From Nymphalis io (Eukaryota > Arthropoda > Insecta > Lepidoptera > Nymphalidae): a stretch of DNA of 64,000 nucleotides. The stretch's first letter is position 1, and each line of letters opens with the position of its first letter. The translations under genes were made by a program, and so were the position numbers. The notes beneath the pieces are model-generated. The model saw only the letters and a program-made list of their open reading frames with translations, had not been told where the DNA came from and ran no database searches. Shown here in pieces: positions 1 to 11,099 of the stretch. The stretch lies in the NCBI RefSeq assembly GCF_905147045.1, contig NC_065888.1, positions 2,919,001-2,983,000 of the forward strand. Direction: 5' to 3'.

Positions 1-55
1 AATATCATACTCGATGCTGTAGAAGTCTATTCGATATTAATTTTGAGGACGTGGT

Positions 56-110
56 CACTCTCATAATCAGATGGGACGGCAAATCCGACACGATGGAAAA
101 CAGTTCAGTG
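56..110 (-). repeat. P-type SINE fragment
   Basis: A short piece of the body of the ~340-bp P SINE (compare the full copies at 17.3 and 56.7 kb). It contains the recognisable run TCATAATCAGATGGGACGGC followed by a diverged form of the stretch preceding the GCAGGAC motif. Head and tail are missing. Confidence 0.55.
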
Positions 111-678
111 TATCCTACGCTCACAATCATGTCACAGATCATGCTAAATCCACTTGAGTGGTATTAACATTGTATGTACGTATTTGATGAAATATTTCTT
201 TGATTGAAAATTACGCACTATATCGGGTAGTTGACAATGATTATTGGGCGGTTTGACAAAGCTCAACGTTCACGTTAAGTGGTAAATGCGCTTTGCATGC
301 ATTAGGCTTCTATGCGCTTGAATTGACATTAGAACTAGTATTTAAGTCTATTATTAAAGTCCCTTTGGCTTCGACTTTCCAGCCTTGACTGATTGTATCC
401 TGGACTTTGATAATTATTGTTATTGATGTGGCTTTGGCTGTGTTAACCATTGGACTACGGTCTAATTTATTGAGTTATTGATGAGACTTTAGTTTGCTTA
501 ATTCCCGAAACATCGACTGTGTTACCTACAAAACTGTAGTCCTATGCTTATATTAATTAAAAAAATACAAGCCTACTGTAAAATTTTATGTCCCAAACCG
601 ATAAAAAATTTATACAGTCGGCATCTATAATTGGTGATGACTGGAGGAACACTTTCAAAATTTGTAATAATATATAAT
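111..678. other. AT-rich spacer, nothing recognised
   Basis: No coding-like frame, RNA gene or repeat that recurs elsewhere in the window was found here. Confidence 0.5.
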
Positions 679-679
679 A

Positions 680-744
680 CAGTAACAGTAACAGCCTGTT
701 AATATCCTATGCTGGGCTAAGGCCTCCTCTCCCTTTTGAGAAGA
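680..744 (-). repeat. M-type (Metulj-like) SINE tail fragment
   Basis: This is the 3' end only, read on the minus strand: two CAGTAA units, then the conserved CAGCCTGT and GGGCTAAGGCCTCCTCTCCC stretch. It has lost the tRNA-like head and middle. Confidence 0.7.
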
Positions 745-2152
745 AATAAAATATATAATAAGCTAAAAAAAAATACCAAGATCTCATAAAATGCTTAATT
801 TTCTAAAGCCATACATACATATATATTGTCGATTGCATTTCTTTATTCGTATCTCTTTTCTTTATTGTAAGTCGAAAAGAAACAAGCAATTGAATGCAGC
901 TTCTAATCTCCATACGTAAAACTGGTACGATATTGTTTTGTGAGACTGTTAATACATAAATGCATACAGAGTTTACTTTCTGCAAAGCAGAGCATTCACC
1001 TCAACATTGATATTTGACGGTTTTGCTAAACATTATAGATGTGGTGATTATATTTCGTTTTTTATATAATCTTTTAAGTCTGTGGTGTTCAATAATACAA
1101 TATCTATATATAATTAGGCAAAGACAATAGTTTTACCTTTTTTCTTCTCTGATTCACAACCGATTTTTTTTGTTTGGTACTTATTGACGAGCTTTAATGT
1201 TATCAGTCAAAAATCTTTGGAAAAAAATGTAGAAACAAAATATATTCTTCAGATGTTCAACGACGATAATGTTCGAGTTTTTAATTAGTAGAATAAAATT
1301 TTCATTGTGACCTACTTTGTGACATCCATACAGTTGAATTTTGTTTTGTCTCGTACATATATACGTATATATAAAACTTAGAATGTGATATTTAATTAAT
1401 AAAAATGGAATATGAACAAGAATAAGTTTAAAAGAAACTGACGTAAATGTTTTTTTTTCTATAAACTTTTGAAAAGGCCAGTTTTCCATTAATTTCATAA
1501 GCTTATAATTTTACTCTATGTACATTTAAAAGTTCACAAAGTCATGTTTGCAACTAAATTCCATATTGAAATGAATATAATTAGTATTCAAGATATTAGA
1601 GGAGACGATGTTATTGAAACTTGTTTAGTCACAGATACAAACCGTAATAACCGAGTAAATATTATACGATTGGAACAAATATTATACTACATAAATTTGT
1701 CTATTTCAATTCGTGCTCAGCTATAAAATAAAACGACAAGAAAATTCATATGTCTAAACATGAAGCTAAGCATTTTTCTTAATTGCACACCGTTGTAATT
1801 TGACTTTGATTGATAGTTTTACTATTTATTTAAATGTGAATATAATAATTCTCTTAAGTCTTATAAATTGATAAATCAAATCTTCAATGTATAGCTTAGT
1901 CTATTTATAATCTATAAATCTCTTATCTAGTAACAATAGGCATGAGATCGCTTTATACATGCTATTGACATTGGTACAAATCACTCGAGTAATTAAATTT
2001 ATCTCGAGTAAGTCCGATCCGATCGATAAATTACAAAGGATCAAGAAATAATAAAACTACGTCTCGTGTAGTTCTTTATAAATATTATAAAGTTCATAAA
2101 GATTTATGTAAAATTTCAACTGTGAATTTGTTTTTTTTATGTTATAAGGCGA
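745..2152. other. AT-rich spacer, nothing recognised
   Basis: Long poly-A/T runs and no frame with a codable family signature. The frames at 1181-1498 (minus) and 1544-1726 (plus) are AT-driven and match nothing I know. Confidence 0.5.
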
Positions 2153-2175
2153 GAAAATGGGACACATGATGTTCA

Positions 2176-2209
2176 CCAAGTCCAAGTGGTCACCACCACT
2201 TGGACTTGG
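2176..2209. repeat. Perfect 15-bp inverted repeat with 4-base loop
   Basis: Arms 2176-2190 (CCAAGTCCAAGTGGT) and 2195-2209 are exact reverse complements around CACC. It sits at the edge of an A-type element, where the normal sequence is the GTGGTCACCA stretch, so it probably arose by fold-back copying of flanking sequence during insertion. Confidence 0.9.
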
Positions 2210-2430
2210 AATTGGTCGTTGGCGATGTAAGAAATAATAACCATCGCCAATGCGCCACCTACCTTGGGAATTGAGATTTTATGTCCGTTGTGCCTATTCT
2301 TACACTGGCTCCCTCACCCTTCAAACCGAAACGCAACAATACTAAGTATTGCTGCTTAGTGGCAGAATATCTGTTAGTGGATGGTACCCACCCAGACGGA
2401 CCCGCACAAAGCCCTACCACCAGGTAATAA
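2210..2430 (-). mobile_element. A-type element, partial
   Basis: Minus-strand copy of the ~300-bp A-tailed family. Conserved blocks run in the right order: the block of CATCGCCAATGCGCCACC, the CACTGGCTCCCTCACCCTTC block, and the terminal ACAAAGCCCTACCACCAG. The A-tail end is replaced by the hairpin at 2176-2209. Confidence 0.75.
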
Positions 2431-2457
2431 TGTGTCTATATCCTTACTGGTATAAAC

Positions 2458-2578
2458 ATAGATTTTTTTTGTAAGAGGGCAAACGAGCAAGTGGTTTACC
2501 TGATGGAAAGTGACTATCATCGCCCATGGACATCTGCAACACCCGAGGGCTTGCACGTGCGTTACCGGTCTCTAAGAA
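2458..2578 (-). mobile_element. LINE 3'-end fragment related to the A-type tail
   Basis: Starts with a T run (A tail on the minus strand), then GAGGGCAAACGAGC, ACCTGATGG and CATCGCCCATGGACA. The arrangement resembles the 3' untranslated end of the LINE at 54.5 kb more than the A-type element body. It is truncated after about 110 bp. Confidence 0.5.
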
Positions 2579-4594
2579 AATAAATAATAGATTAAATAAA
2601 TACAAAAGTGAGTGAAAGAGAGAAAAAGTGAGTGATTTATTTATTTGTTTGTTTGGTTATGATTTTATGTCTCTACTAAAACACCGATCATTATGAAAAT
2701 TTGCATACACGTTTTTATTATTATTCGATAAACATTCAATTGTTTAAACCTTCGATATTTTATTCGATTGGTTTAACGAAATAAAACATATTCTTTTTTT
2801 CATTTATATTTTAATTGCTGGATGGGCCATAGTAACTTTTTTAATACAATGAATTATATGCGTAATATTACGCAAAAGGTTTAGTTTGTTATATGAAACA
2901 ACCAAAATCTTATTGTTTTTATTCGATTATCAAAAGTATTGTTGGTATGGCACTTTTAGCATCAGGCCACTGTATTTATGACATAATATATTTGCGTTAC
3001 TCGTATCTCTTGCTTAACGTTGAAAGATAACATCGTGAAATTCTGCTACGTACATATGTTTTTTATCGGCATTGGAGAAGCGTGATAGAATAATGTCCAA
3101 ACCTTCTCCTCAACTGGAGACTTTTGCTTGGCAGCAGATTATTTACTGGCTGTTATGTTATTTTAACTTTCAGCAGTTTTTAGAAAAAAATCGCAAAGAT
3201 ATGTATATATCTATATACATATCGTTGCGATATCATATGTATATCTACTCATTGTCAGTGTAACTTATGTGGATGGAGTGGCTCGCTAGTTAAATTTAAA
3301 TATGAAATATATTTCTTTCAAATAAATCCTCCAATTCTTAAGTTGGTCGAAAAAAATATTATCTTTTTACCGCGTTATTTTTTTATGATAAACTTGTTAA
3401 AATATTTCTATACTAAATGAAAGTGGATTTTCTGTTAGGCAACGCTTGTTTATTCGTCATTCGATTGGACTTTGCTTGGGTAGAGTTTCGTAGAACTAGC
3501 GGGAATCAACTCATATTTTTGTAATTAAATATTCAATGAGATTTCTAATAATAGTTCATCGTTTTATCGCACAGCAACAGTCACAGACTAGCTGCCCCTC
3601 TCGAATCTAAAGTTAAGAATTTCCCACGCTTTTTTTACCAATTATCCATTTATTTAGGTAGCCCAAACCCCTTGCCCCCTTCCCCTTCCTGTTTCCTTGA
3701 AACTATTTATTCAAAATGTCAATTATAAAAGGCAATCTTTATATATACATATAAATGTTTAAAATTAAAATATTCTTTAAAAAAACTGCAGTTGCCGCTA
3801 TTTTTTCTTTTGTAAACATATTATAAAAATGTTTACTGTGAGTTATCTATAAAAATAAGAATATGATAGTGTAGACTTTTTGTAGAAAGTTTAGAGACCA
3901 ACAAACCTTCATACAAAGTTTTTGTTTATCTGTTATAGTTTTGGCAGCATTCACTTCGAAAGCACCTGGACAAACGTTTTCTCACCGTCGACATATTGAG
4001 ATACATATGTCGAACTTGGAAATTCTCTATAGCAGATGTATCGTAAAACTATAAACATAAATTATGAAAAATTGAGTTGCATATTATTTTTATTAATAGT
4101 TTTTCTATAAAACCATAAAAAAAAACAAATAATCTCACTTCTTTATAATGTAAATTATGTTTTCGTCTACGCTTTATGTTTTCTTAACTATAATAAAATT
4201 ATAACCGCGTGCAAAGCGGGTGTGTCTACGAAAAAGTAAAGCGTACACAGTTTTTACACGAAAAATTCAAATAAAATAACTGACATAATAAAGCACCGCC
4301 AAAAAATGTCAAAAGTATTATTATTACGAGGGTATAATTATTATTGTGCCCGAAAAAGTTAAGCTTGGCCAACGTGTTTATTTAATATGTTACATTAAAA
4401 TAAATTCTTTAACCGATGTCAAATATACCACAACAGGACATGAGGCAAATATGGTACTGAGGGATTATATCAAAATGGAAATAAAAAGTACAGATTTATA
4501 GACAACTGAAGCGCTTTCTTAAAGCTGAGGAAGCGAATTACATTATAAAACATATTATGCTGCTTGGTATCCACAGCTGCTCTTAAAACTATTT
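2579..4594. other. AT-rich spacer, nothing recognised
   Basis: Contains only short AT palindromes (for example around 3198-3221) and a C-rich patch near 3660-3700. No gene or repeat family was recognised. Confidence 0.45.
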
Positions 4595-4595
4595 A

Positions 4596-4678
4596 TACAG
4601 TAGCAGCTTGTGAATGTCCCATTGAAGGCTAGGATCTCATCTACTTTTTTTTGAGTAGGTTGGAACTTATTTCACTCG
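4596..4678 (-). repeat. M-type SINE tail fragment, degenerate
   Basis: Minus-strand 3' third of the Metulj-like SINE: a CAGTAGCAGC tail, GTGAATGTCCCATTG, then a diverged AGGATCTCATCTAC and a GAACTTATTTCAC stretch. Head absent. Confidence 0.55.
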
Positions 4679-4795
4679 GTTTTTACAAAATATAATATAT
4701 ATTGGAGAAATAGGAGTTAAGCATGTTATATGGATGGATTTTTTATTTTTAGTGTTTAATTTTGATATCGAAGCAAACATTGTATACATACTGCA

Positions 4796-4956
4796 CTTGG
4801 TGGTAGGGCTTTGTGTAAGTCCGTCTGGGTAGGCACCACCATCATATATTCTACCACCAAACAGCAATGCGATGTAAAGGATAGTTAATATTCCTTACAG
4901 TGATGACCACTCAGATAACCCACTTGCCGGTCTGCCTACCTTATACAATAGAAAAA
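4796..4956 (+). mobile_element. A-type element with internal deletion
   Basis: Begins with the family 5' end (TTGGTGGTAGGGCTTTGTG) and passes from the CAAACAGCAATG block directly to the GATGTAAAGGATAGTTAAT block, so about 100 bp of the middle is missing. The 3' block near TGATGACCACTCAGATAACC is diverged. Confidence 0.75.
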
Positions 4957-5109
4957 TTAAGGGATCTAAATATAGCCCAAAGCATGGACGTACATGGCTG
5001 TGAATAAAATAGTAAAAATATTCTAGTAGTTACATCATACATAAATATTGATACTTTGGTTGTTTTGACAAACCTGGGAGTCATTAAAGTGCTAGAGCGT
5101 GTATGTATA

Positions 5110-5175
5110 TAAGCACAGGCACTCTCTGTATTCCGTTCTAATAATCTGAAAACCGTACCGGAAGCTTCACGGCTT
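5110..5175 (-). repeat. P-type SINE fragment, degenerate
   Basis: Weak match to the P SINE body: AGCACAGGCACTCTCTGTAT then TCTAATAATCTGA and a stretch ending in CTTCACGGC. The order of blocks fits the family, but both ends are lost. Confidence 0.35.
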
Positions 5176-5776
5176 ATATCATTTTAAATTAACTGGTATG
5201 TACCGAAATAATTACGAAGAGAAAAACATTTATTAAGCTGTCTCATTTGAACTCTCATTACATATGTATATTACGCGTTAAGAATATAAAGATTATTCAT
5301 ATCCTTATTTTCTTGACGATATCAAGATCAATCATGGTATACTTTATTAAAACTTTACTTTTGAATCGTAATTTTTCAAGATTATCGGTTATCCAATGTA
5401 ATTTTGGTAATGTAGAGTACTGGAAATACCGACAAGAAATTTAGAATTTATTCTTTTACCCCTATTAAATTACGTAACTACATATGCTAATTAAATACAT
5501 TTAAATATATAACCTGTATATAAATCAATAACTATAACTAATAAATTAATTATATAATTAATTATCTTATTTCATATCCAATAATATGTCATATTTATTA
5601 ATTTGTTTTTAGGATGTGATTTTAAGTTATAAATATGAATAAGGTAACACAAAACATAATTTAATACCTACTAACGAGGTATTACTAAAAGAGTACACCA
5701 ATTCGCAATTCTTAAAGTTAAATAATAAAGTAAACAAAAAGTTACATTGATTAATTTTTAATCTAATTATATATTC

Positions 5777-5904
5777 AAAGTCAAAGTCATAAATCTTTAT
5801 TCAACATAGAAGCGTTATGCACTTATCGATTGTCATAAATCTACCACCGGTTCGGAAATAAACACCTCAGACATGTAAAGAACCGGCAAAAGAGACTCAG
5901 CAGG
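5777..5904 (+). mobile_element. LINE-like 3'-tail repeat
   Basis: Contains AAGTCAAAGTCATAAATCTT, TCTACCACCGGTTCGGAAAT and AAGAACCGGC. I remember this type of stretch as a common dispersed lepidopteran repeat near LINE 3' ends, but the clade cannot be told here. It runs directly into a TA microsatellite. A minus-strand relative of its first block occurs at 38,395-38,440. Confidence 0.45.
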
Positions 5905-5907
5905 AAT

Positions 5908-5978
<71 letters not shown>

Positions 5979-5994
5979 TATATATATATAATTG
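5905..5994. repeat. TA microsatellite
   Basis: About 90 bp of nearly uninterrupted TA dinucleotides with a few G/A interruptions, immediately after the LINE-like tail, which may have seeded it. Confidence 0.95.
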
Positions 5995-6511
5995 TATATG
6001 TGTTCAACGATAAACTATATATACACATATATGAAATAGTAAGATTTATAACGATTTAATTTATATGAGACCACAATTGTGTTCGTTCGGATGTAACAAT
6101 TTATTTCATTTCAATTATCTCTGCGGATTTGCCGCGGTTATTTTCGAACTACACAATAACCATCATCATCGAAAATAACATATAAACATTTCAATAAAAA
6201 CTCTACATAAACGATATGATATGTAATTAACAATAATTGTATGAATGATTCAAAAAACAATTATTATAGTTCTAACATATTCCTTCAAAGACGTTTTAAT
6301 ATTTAGAACGTGTGTAGGATTTGCAAGAGACGGATAGCAGCGGGTGGCAGGTGATGAGTACAGTTTGCGGTATGAAATTGCTCTAGAACTGTATATACTT
6401 AGCTATATACACATGTATAAATCTCCGCGATACCTGTCTTGAACACCCGCTTTACTGTAATGCTATTTTATTTTTAAGTGTAATAGACATCAAACGGTTT
6501 AAAATTTTGGT
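5995..6511. other. AT-rich spacer, nothing recognised
   Basis: No conserved reading frame or known repeat. A slightly GC-richer patch at 6300-6370 (GGATAGCAGCGGGTGGCAGG) has no partner elsewhere in the window. Confidence 0.45.
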
Positions 6512-6785
6512 AACCAGTAACAGTAGCCTGTGAATATCCCACTGCTAGGCTAAGGCATCCTCTCTCTTTTTGAGGAGAAGGTTTTGGTGCTTATTCCACC
6601 ACGCTGCTCCAAAGCGGCTTGGTGGAATACACATGTGGCTGAATTTCAATGAAATTAGACACATGCAGGTTTCCTCATGATGTTTTCCTTCATCGTCAAG
6701 CACGAGATGAATTATAATCACTAATTAAGCACATGAAAATTTAGTGGCGCTTGCCCGGGTTTGAACTCATAATTAGTAGTTAAGT
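6512..6785 (-). mobile_element. M-type (Metulj-like) SINE, head truncated
   Basis: Minus-strand copy from the CAGTAACAG tail through the GAGGAGAAGG, TTCCACCACGCTGCTCC, CACATGTGGC and ATGCAGGTTTCCTC blocks to the B-box region (CCCGGGTTTGAAC). The A-box part of the tRNA-like head is missing or unrecognisable. Confidence 0.85.
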
Positions 6786-6848
6786 AGTTTTATTACTGTT
6801 TATAATTTTTAGAATGTTCCCTAAACTTTTAAAGTAAAATATCGGTCG

Positions 6849-6968
6849 TTAATCTACAGCTTGTCTTCCGACAAAGGCCACCTCTGAAGATTCCCATTCA
6901 ATCCTGTCTTTCGCTTTGTGAATCCATGTTGGACCCGCTACGTTTTTAATGTTGTCCTCCCATCTCAT
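6849..6968 (-). pseudogene. C-terminal stub of a second RTE-clade retrotransposon
   Basis: Read on the minus strand, 39 codons plus a stop stay open: RWEDNIKNVAG, then WIHKAKDRIEW, then EVAFVGRQ. This lines up with the end of the RTE proteins at 22.9 and 34.0 kb (RWTDDLKKVAG, WMRKAEDRELW, EAYVQQ), including the conserved Arg-Trp, Lys-Val-Ala-Gly, Lys-Ala and Asp-Arg positions. About half the residues differ, so this is a different RTE family, severely 5'-truncated. The protein end would be the region after the reverse transcriptase domain, with no catalytic residues left. Too short for the ORF threshold; recognised only by the family pattern. Confidence 0.8.
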
Positions 6969-7227
6969 AGGTAATATAATATTTAATATACTTTAATTTG
7001 AAGTGTGTTTATACGTTTTATTTACACAATTACCTGAAAAAGAAGTTTAATTTTGTCTGGGTTTAGTATGTGTGTATATATGTAATTATCTTTATTCCAC
7101 CATAAATTATAAATGCCTAAACGGATTCGGATGCAAAATACTGGCTGTAAATTCGTTTATTCCTTCAGGACAGTTGTGTTTTTTTTTTTCTAAATGATAT
7201 TTTATTTAATGTGATTGATGATGATAT

Positions 7228-7525
7228 CTGCTAAAGGCCTTTTCGACCACGGTGGTCATTCTCAGTAGATAATGGATATATTATACCCTTAGTAAAAATT
7301 ATAGTGTACTAAGTATTTATTATCATTCTCGTAATCTGAATAGACGTCAAATTAGATACGTACAGAAGAGTTCAAGCAGGTGACTAAGAGGGCTTTACAT
7401 GTTCGCCGAGTATAAATTACAGCATCAGCCAAACTATAGGTTGTTACACATTAATTTTTGACGTATTGAATGATCAGGAATTGAACATCCCGGGATCAGC
7501 GACCTTTTAAGCTCTAGACCAACAA
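7228..7525 (-). mobile_element. P-type SINE, full-length but old
   Basis: Minus-strand copy. The 3' block TTCGACCACGGTGGTCA comes first, then a TAGTGTACTAAG block, CTCGTAATCTGA, AGAGTTCAAGCAGG, GGGCTTTACATGTTCGCCGAG, and finally the head (GGAATTGAAC and TCTAGACCAACA). All parts are in order with heavy divergence and indels. Confidence 0.6.
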
Positions 7526-8680
7526 AACAAATCTTATATATTATACTTAATGTATTGAAGAATACGTTAATTATTAAATGTTATACATAACGCCGGACTT
7601 TAGCGTAAACTTTCGAATGATGTTTCAACGCCAGACAGCGTCAACGGTCCATATCTCAGGAAAGAATAACGTCTCGATCAAAACAATAGTCAATAAAAAT
7701 TGCGCATTGCGCGTTAAGTTTTTTTTTTAATTTTGACATTTTGTAATGTCAATATATAAACACATAATATTATTCAAGAAATAAATTCAAAAATATATAA
7801 AATAAAATTTGGTTAAGCTGAATATGAAGCTTAAATATACATAGAAATGAACATCGCACCTACCGTCAGAGGGCAACCCTTATCAAATGCCATCCGATTA
7901 GACCCAGATTAACAGGACAAATGGAATGTGTAATTATCTTACTAATCGCGTTTATCTTGCACACGTGTACCAATAATATTGCTATAAAGATTTATTGAAA
8001 ATCAATAACAACGTTACAGTCAGAATATAATAATAAGTTTGTTTGTATAAAATATAAACGAAGATATCGTTTTATGATCGATCAAATACATACATAAATT
8101 TTATCGTTGTATATAATTAATATTTTATTTTATTATTTATTAAAAATGAAAGCAATGCTCGTTTCAAGTTAAATTACTAATATTCCTATTTAACCTTCCA
8201 ATTAAGCTTGTGCTATGAGTGGCGAAGACAATAACCCAAAGCTTTAGAATCAAACCTATGACTACATAGCTGTAATCGCATCGCGGCCTTTAAACCGCGC
8301 TATTGACGCTCCAGTAAATTTCATTTACTTACTTTCATGATGCTTCCTTTTGGTAATATAAAATATCGAAACAGTAGTAAGAAATGCTTTAAAGCGCTTT
8401 AAATAAAATGTATTCGGATTTTGATTGATTTCAGTCCAATAACTGCTTATATATGCTGCAAGCATAAGCCTTTTTTTATTGTTGCTCATTGCACTTTTTG
8501 TTTTATTTACAATAAATATTCCTGCTATATTCATATATTTTCACCTACTAATATGTAGATTAAACGATAAGATGATCTTCTACTATCGATATCAGAATAT
8601 GCGCGACGTTCAACCAACTCGACAGATATAACTAAAATTAAAACATAGCACATATGAGAGCGCTTGGCGTAATTATGATG
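7526..8680. other. Spacer with a possible tRNA-like remnant
   Basis: Mostly AT-rich and unassigned. Near 8250-8320 the minus strand reads GGTTTGATTC (B-box-like) downstream of a GC patch with the short inverted repeat GCGGCCTTTAAACCGC. This may be an old SINE head, but it is too weak to call. Confidence 0.3.
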
Positions 8681-8935
8681 TCCACAAGACCGATTTCGGA
8701 CACGGTGGCCAATTTCAAAACAGATTAACCAACTGCGCAGGACATATTATAGTGCATAAGTGTGTGCGTAAACACAGATGTTCTCTCTTTTCCTCACTCA
8801 TAATCAGATGAAACGGCAATCCGACACGACCGGATAGAATTCAAACGCAGGACCGATGGCTTTATTGAGAAAACTGATTTTTTATTTGTCAAAATTAGCA
8901 CGGGTCAATTATATAGTATTAAATTGAAAAGATCC
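8681..8935 (-). mobile_element. P-type SINE, 5' head lost
   Basis: Minus-strand copy starting at its 3' end (GACCGATTTCGGACACGGTGG), then ATTAACCAACTGCGCAGGAC, ATAGTGCATAAGTGTGTGCG, TCATAATCAGATGAAACGGC and AACGCAGGACCGATGGCTTT. After about 8870 only a diverged head region is left. Confidence 0.8.
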
Positions 8936-9669
8936 CTAATATTATCCAAAACTATGTAATATAGACTAACTAATATGGCTCTTATCCTAATATTAAGTTA
9001 CAATAATATCTTGGTGGTTTTACCCCGAACAATAAAGATCGAAAATCAAAATAATATTTACACGTGTTAGCTTTTACAAGATTAAATTTAATTTACAGTC
9101 CACTGAAAGTAAATTTTATCCGGATACCCGGCAAGAACCTCAACATTTACTCTTTTCAGAGAATTCCATAATTATGTTAATTAAATACATTTAAATTATT
9201 ATTCATCTGGCGTGAAATCAACGAATGCTAATGCCATGCTTTATCATCTATAAAATAAATTATTTTTACTATACCCCTAAAATTGATATATATATAAAAC
9301 CTTTTTGGCGGTTAAATGTCAAATTTACTGTATACTAAAGGAACAACCTGGGTGTTATTGTGGCAATCTCGAGTGCCTGTCACAATTAATGGACGACATG
9401 TTTCAATTTACAGATCGGACTTATCCTCAAAACTGATTTATATTCAGCTGGCAACCTATTGAGATGTTAAATTAGTACAAGTTCATTGTATTGAAATAAT
9501 TCTTATACTATATTATTATTTATTTAATGATTTTTCTTCTCAATAATTAATTTTATTTTAAATGCCATTATTATTACATTTATTACAGTTGTAGATACTT
9601 AGCTATAATATTGTAAAAAAAATACTAGAATTTGTATTAAACAGTTTTTTTAAGTAAATAAAAAAACTC

Positions 9670-9792
9670 CTTGCTTATATAACTCCTTGTTTATTGGGTG
9701 ACCAATTATCTTCTTACGAATGTCAAACCAATAATGACAGAAAGAAAAAAATCATTGTTTAACTAAAAAACGCTAAGTGACGTTTATATATT
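9670..9792. mobile_element. Candidate MITE, copy 1
   Basis: The stretch with GACAGAAAGAA, AAAATCATTG, TTTAAC, GCTAAG and ACGTTTATA has a clear partner at 41,301-41,436. The left end (CCTTGCTTATA) looks like an inverted version of the right end. See the other copy for the clearer termini. Confidence 0.45.
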
Positions 9793-9795
9793 TGA

Positions 9796-10070
9796 CGGGC
9801 CGGTTGGCGTGGTAGGTAGATATTTGCCTTTCAAGCCCAATAGTGTGGGTTCGATTCCCTCCTACGACAGACATTTGTGTGCATGAACATATCTGTTTGT
9901 CCTAAGTCTGGGTGTGATTATCTATATAAGTATATATTTACAAAATAAAAGTAGTATACGTAGTATATCAATTGTCTAGTTTCCATAGTACAAGCTCTGC
10001 TTAGTTTGGGATCAGGTGGCCGTGTGTGAATAATGTACCATGATATTATTATTATAAGTAAGGCCGTTAT
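9796..10070 (+). mobile_element. tRNA-derived SINE of a third type
   Basis: Head GGGCCGGTTGGCGTGGTAGG carries an A-box-like stretch, followed by a good B box (GGGTTCGATTCCC). Then come ATTTGTGTGCATGAACAT, GTCTGGGTGTGATTATCT, a CAAGCTCTGCTTAGTTTGGG block and a short ATT-repeat tail. The layout is tRNA head, unrelated body, simple tail. I recall similar SINEs as widespread in Lepidoptera; the family name is not certain. Only one copy was seen in this window. No clear target duplication. Confidence 0.7.
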
Positions 10071-10496
10071 TGTTTTATAAGTAATTTTAGATTTTTTGAA
10101 AATTACTTCATAGTATAACTTTACAAACTCCGTGTTTAATTAATCATAGCTTAAAATTTTATTTTCATTGTATATGTTTATTGTGTACCATTGACTTACT
10201 AATTTAATATTTAAAAAAAATAACTTTGGTATATGAAACTACTGGATCGGTAGTTGATCAATAACATGCTTTTTAACTTTTTTTATATCTCCGAAATCAT
10301 TCAAAAATAAATCGATAAATATATAATATTCTATTTATACGATATATTGAAGACCATATAACACAATTAAAAATATAATTAACAAAAAAATATAGAAATG
10401 TACATATATATTATTAATATGAGTTATGGTGTACGACTTTGTAATTTTATTATTTTTATAGACAAAATACAGACAAAATCCAACACTCTAAACATT

Positions 10497-10796
10497 TACT
10501 GGTGGTAGGGCTTTGTGCAAGCTCGTCTGGGTAGGTACCACCCACTCATCAGATATTCTACCGCAAAACAGCAATACTTGATATTGTTGTGTTCCGATTT
10601 GAAGGGTGAGTGAGCCAGTGTAATTACAGGCACAAGGGACATAAAATCTTAGTTCCCAAGGTTGGTGGCGCATTGGCTATAAGCGATGGTTGACATTTCT
10701 TACAATGCCAATGTCTAAGAGCGTTTGGTGACCACTTACCATCAGGTGGCCCATATGCTCGTCCACCTTCCTATTCTATAAAAAAAAAAAAAAAAA
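10497..10796 (+). mobile_element. A-type element, full length with target duplication
   Basis: The reference copy of this family: about 300 bp, starting TACTGGTGGTAGGGCTTTG and ending CCTATTCTAT plus a 17-base A run. A 12-bp target duplication with one mismatch flanks it (ACTCTAAACATT at 10485-10496, ACTCTTAACATT at 10797-10808). A tail plus target duplication indicate insertion by LINE-type retrotransposition. I see no convincing A and B boxes, so it may be a SINE with an unusual head or a short LINE-derived element. Its 3' end shares ACCACTTACCATCAGGTGG with the LINE tail at 54.5 kb. The copy at 40.6 kb is nearly identical, but its flanks differ. Confidence 0.85.
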
Positions 10797-10800
10797 ACTC

Positions 10801-11040
10801 TTAACATTGGAATTGGCCCACGCTTCGTCGTCCCAGTGTATCATATACTACTATCGAGTTAAATTGCTCCGGACCGATTACTACGTCACGTTTAAAGTAC
10901 ATCAAAAGGATAGACTCCTTAAAGTTACTTTGGTATCTTGAATTTAGAATCATTTTGCGAAAAATACAGACGACTGTTACGAAAATTGAGCAAAAGACGT
11001 ATTCGGGCAGCAAGTATACACACGAGAAGTATTAAGTCTT
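10801..11040 (-). other. Possible decayed coding segment
   Basis: GC is higher than in the surroundings. On the minus strand an ATG near 11038 opens a signal-peptide-like start (MKDLILLVCILAA), while a different frame is open from about 11013 to 10801 (contains RDVVIGPEQFNSIVVYDTLG). The two frames do not join, so if this was an exon it is broken. I do not recognise the protein. Random openness is a real alternative. Confidence 0.2.
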
Positions 11041-11099
11041 TCATTTTCCTTTCTACAGCAACACGCGCCAAGTGATCATTTTATTCGTACACAAAGCAA

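Noticed and set aside
5905..5994. TA runs (also 46955-47031) as CRISPR-like or origin elements
   Set aside because: Plain dinucleotide microsatellites without unit-spacer structure.
9796..9870. tRNA gene at the 9.8-kb SINE
   Set aside because: The boxes are good, but the anticodon and acceptor stems do not pair and a SINE body with a simple tail follows.
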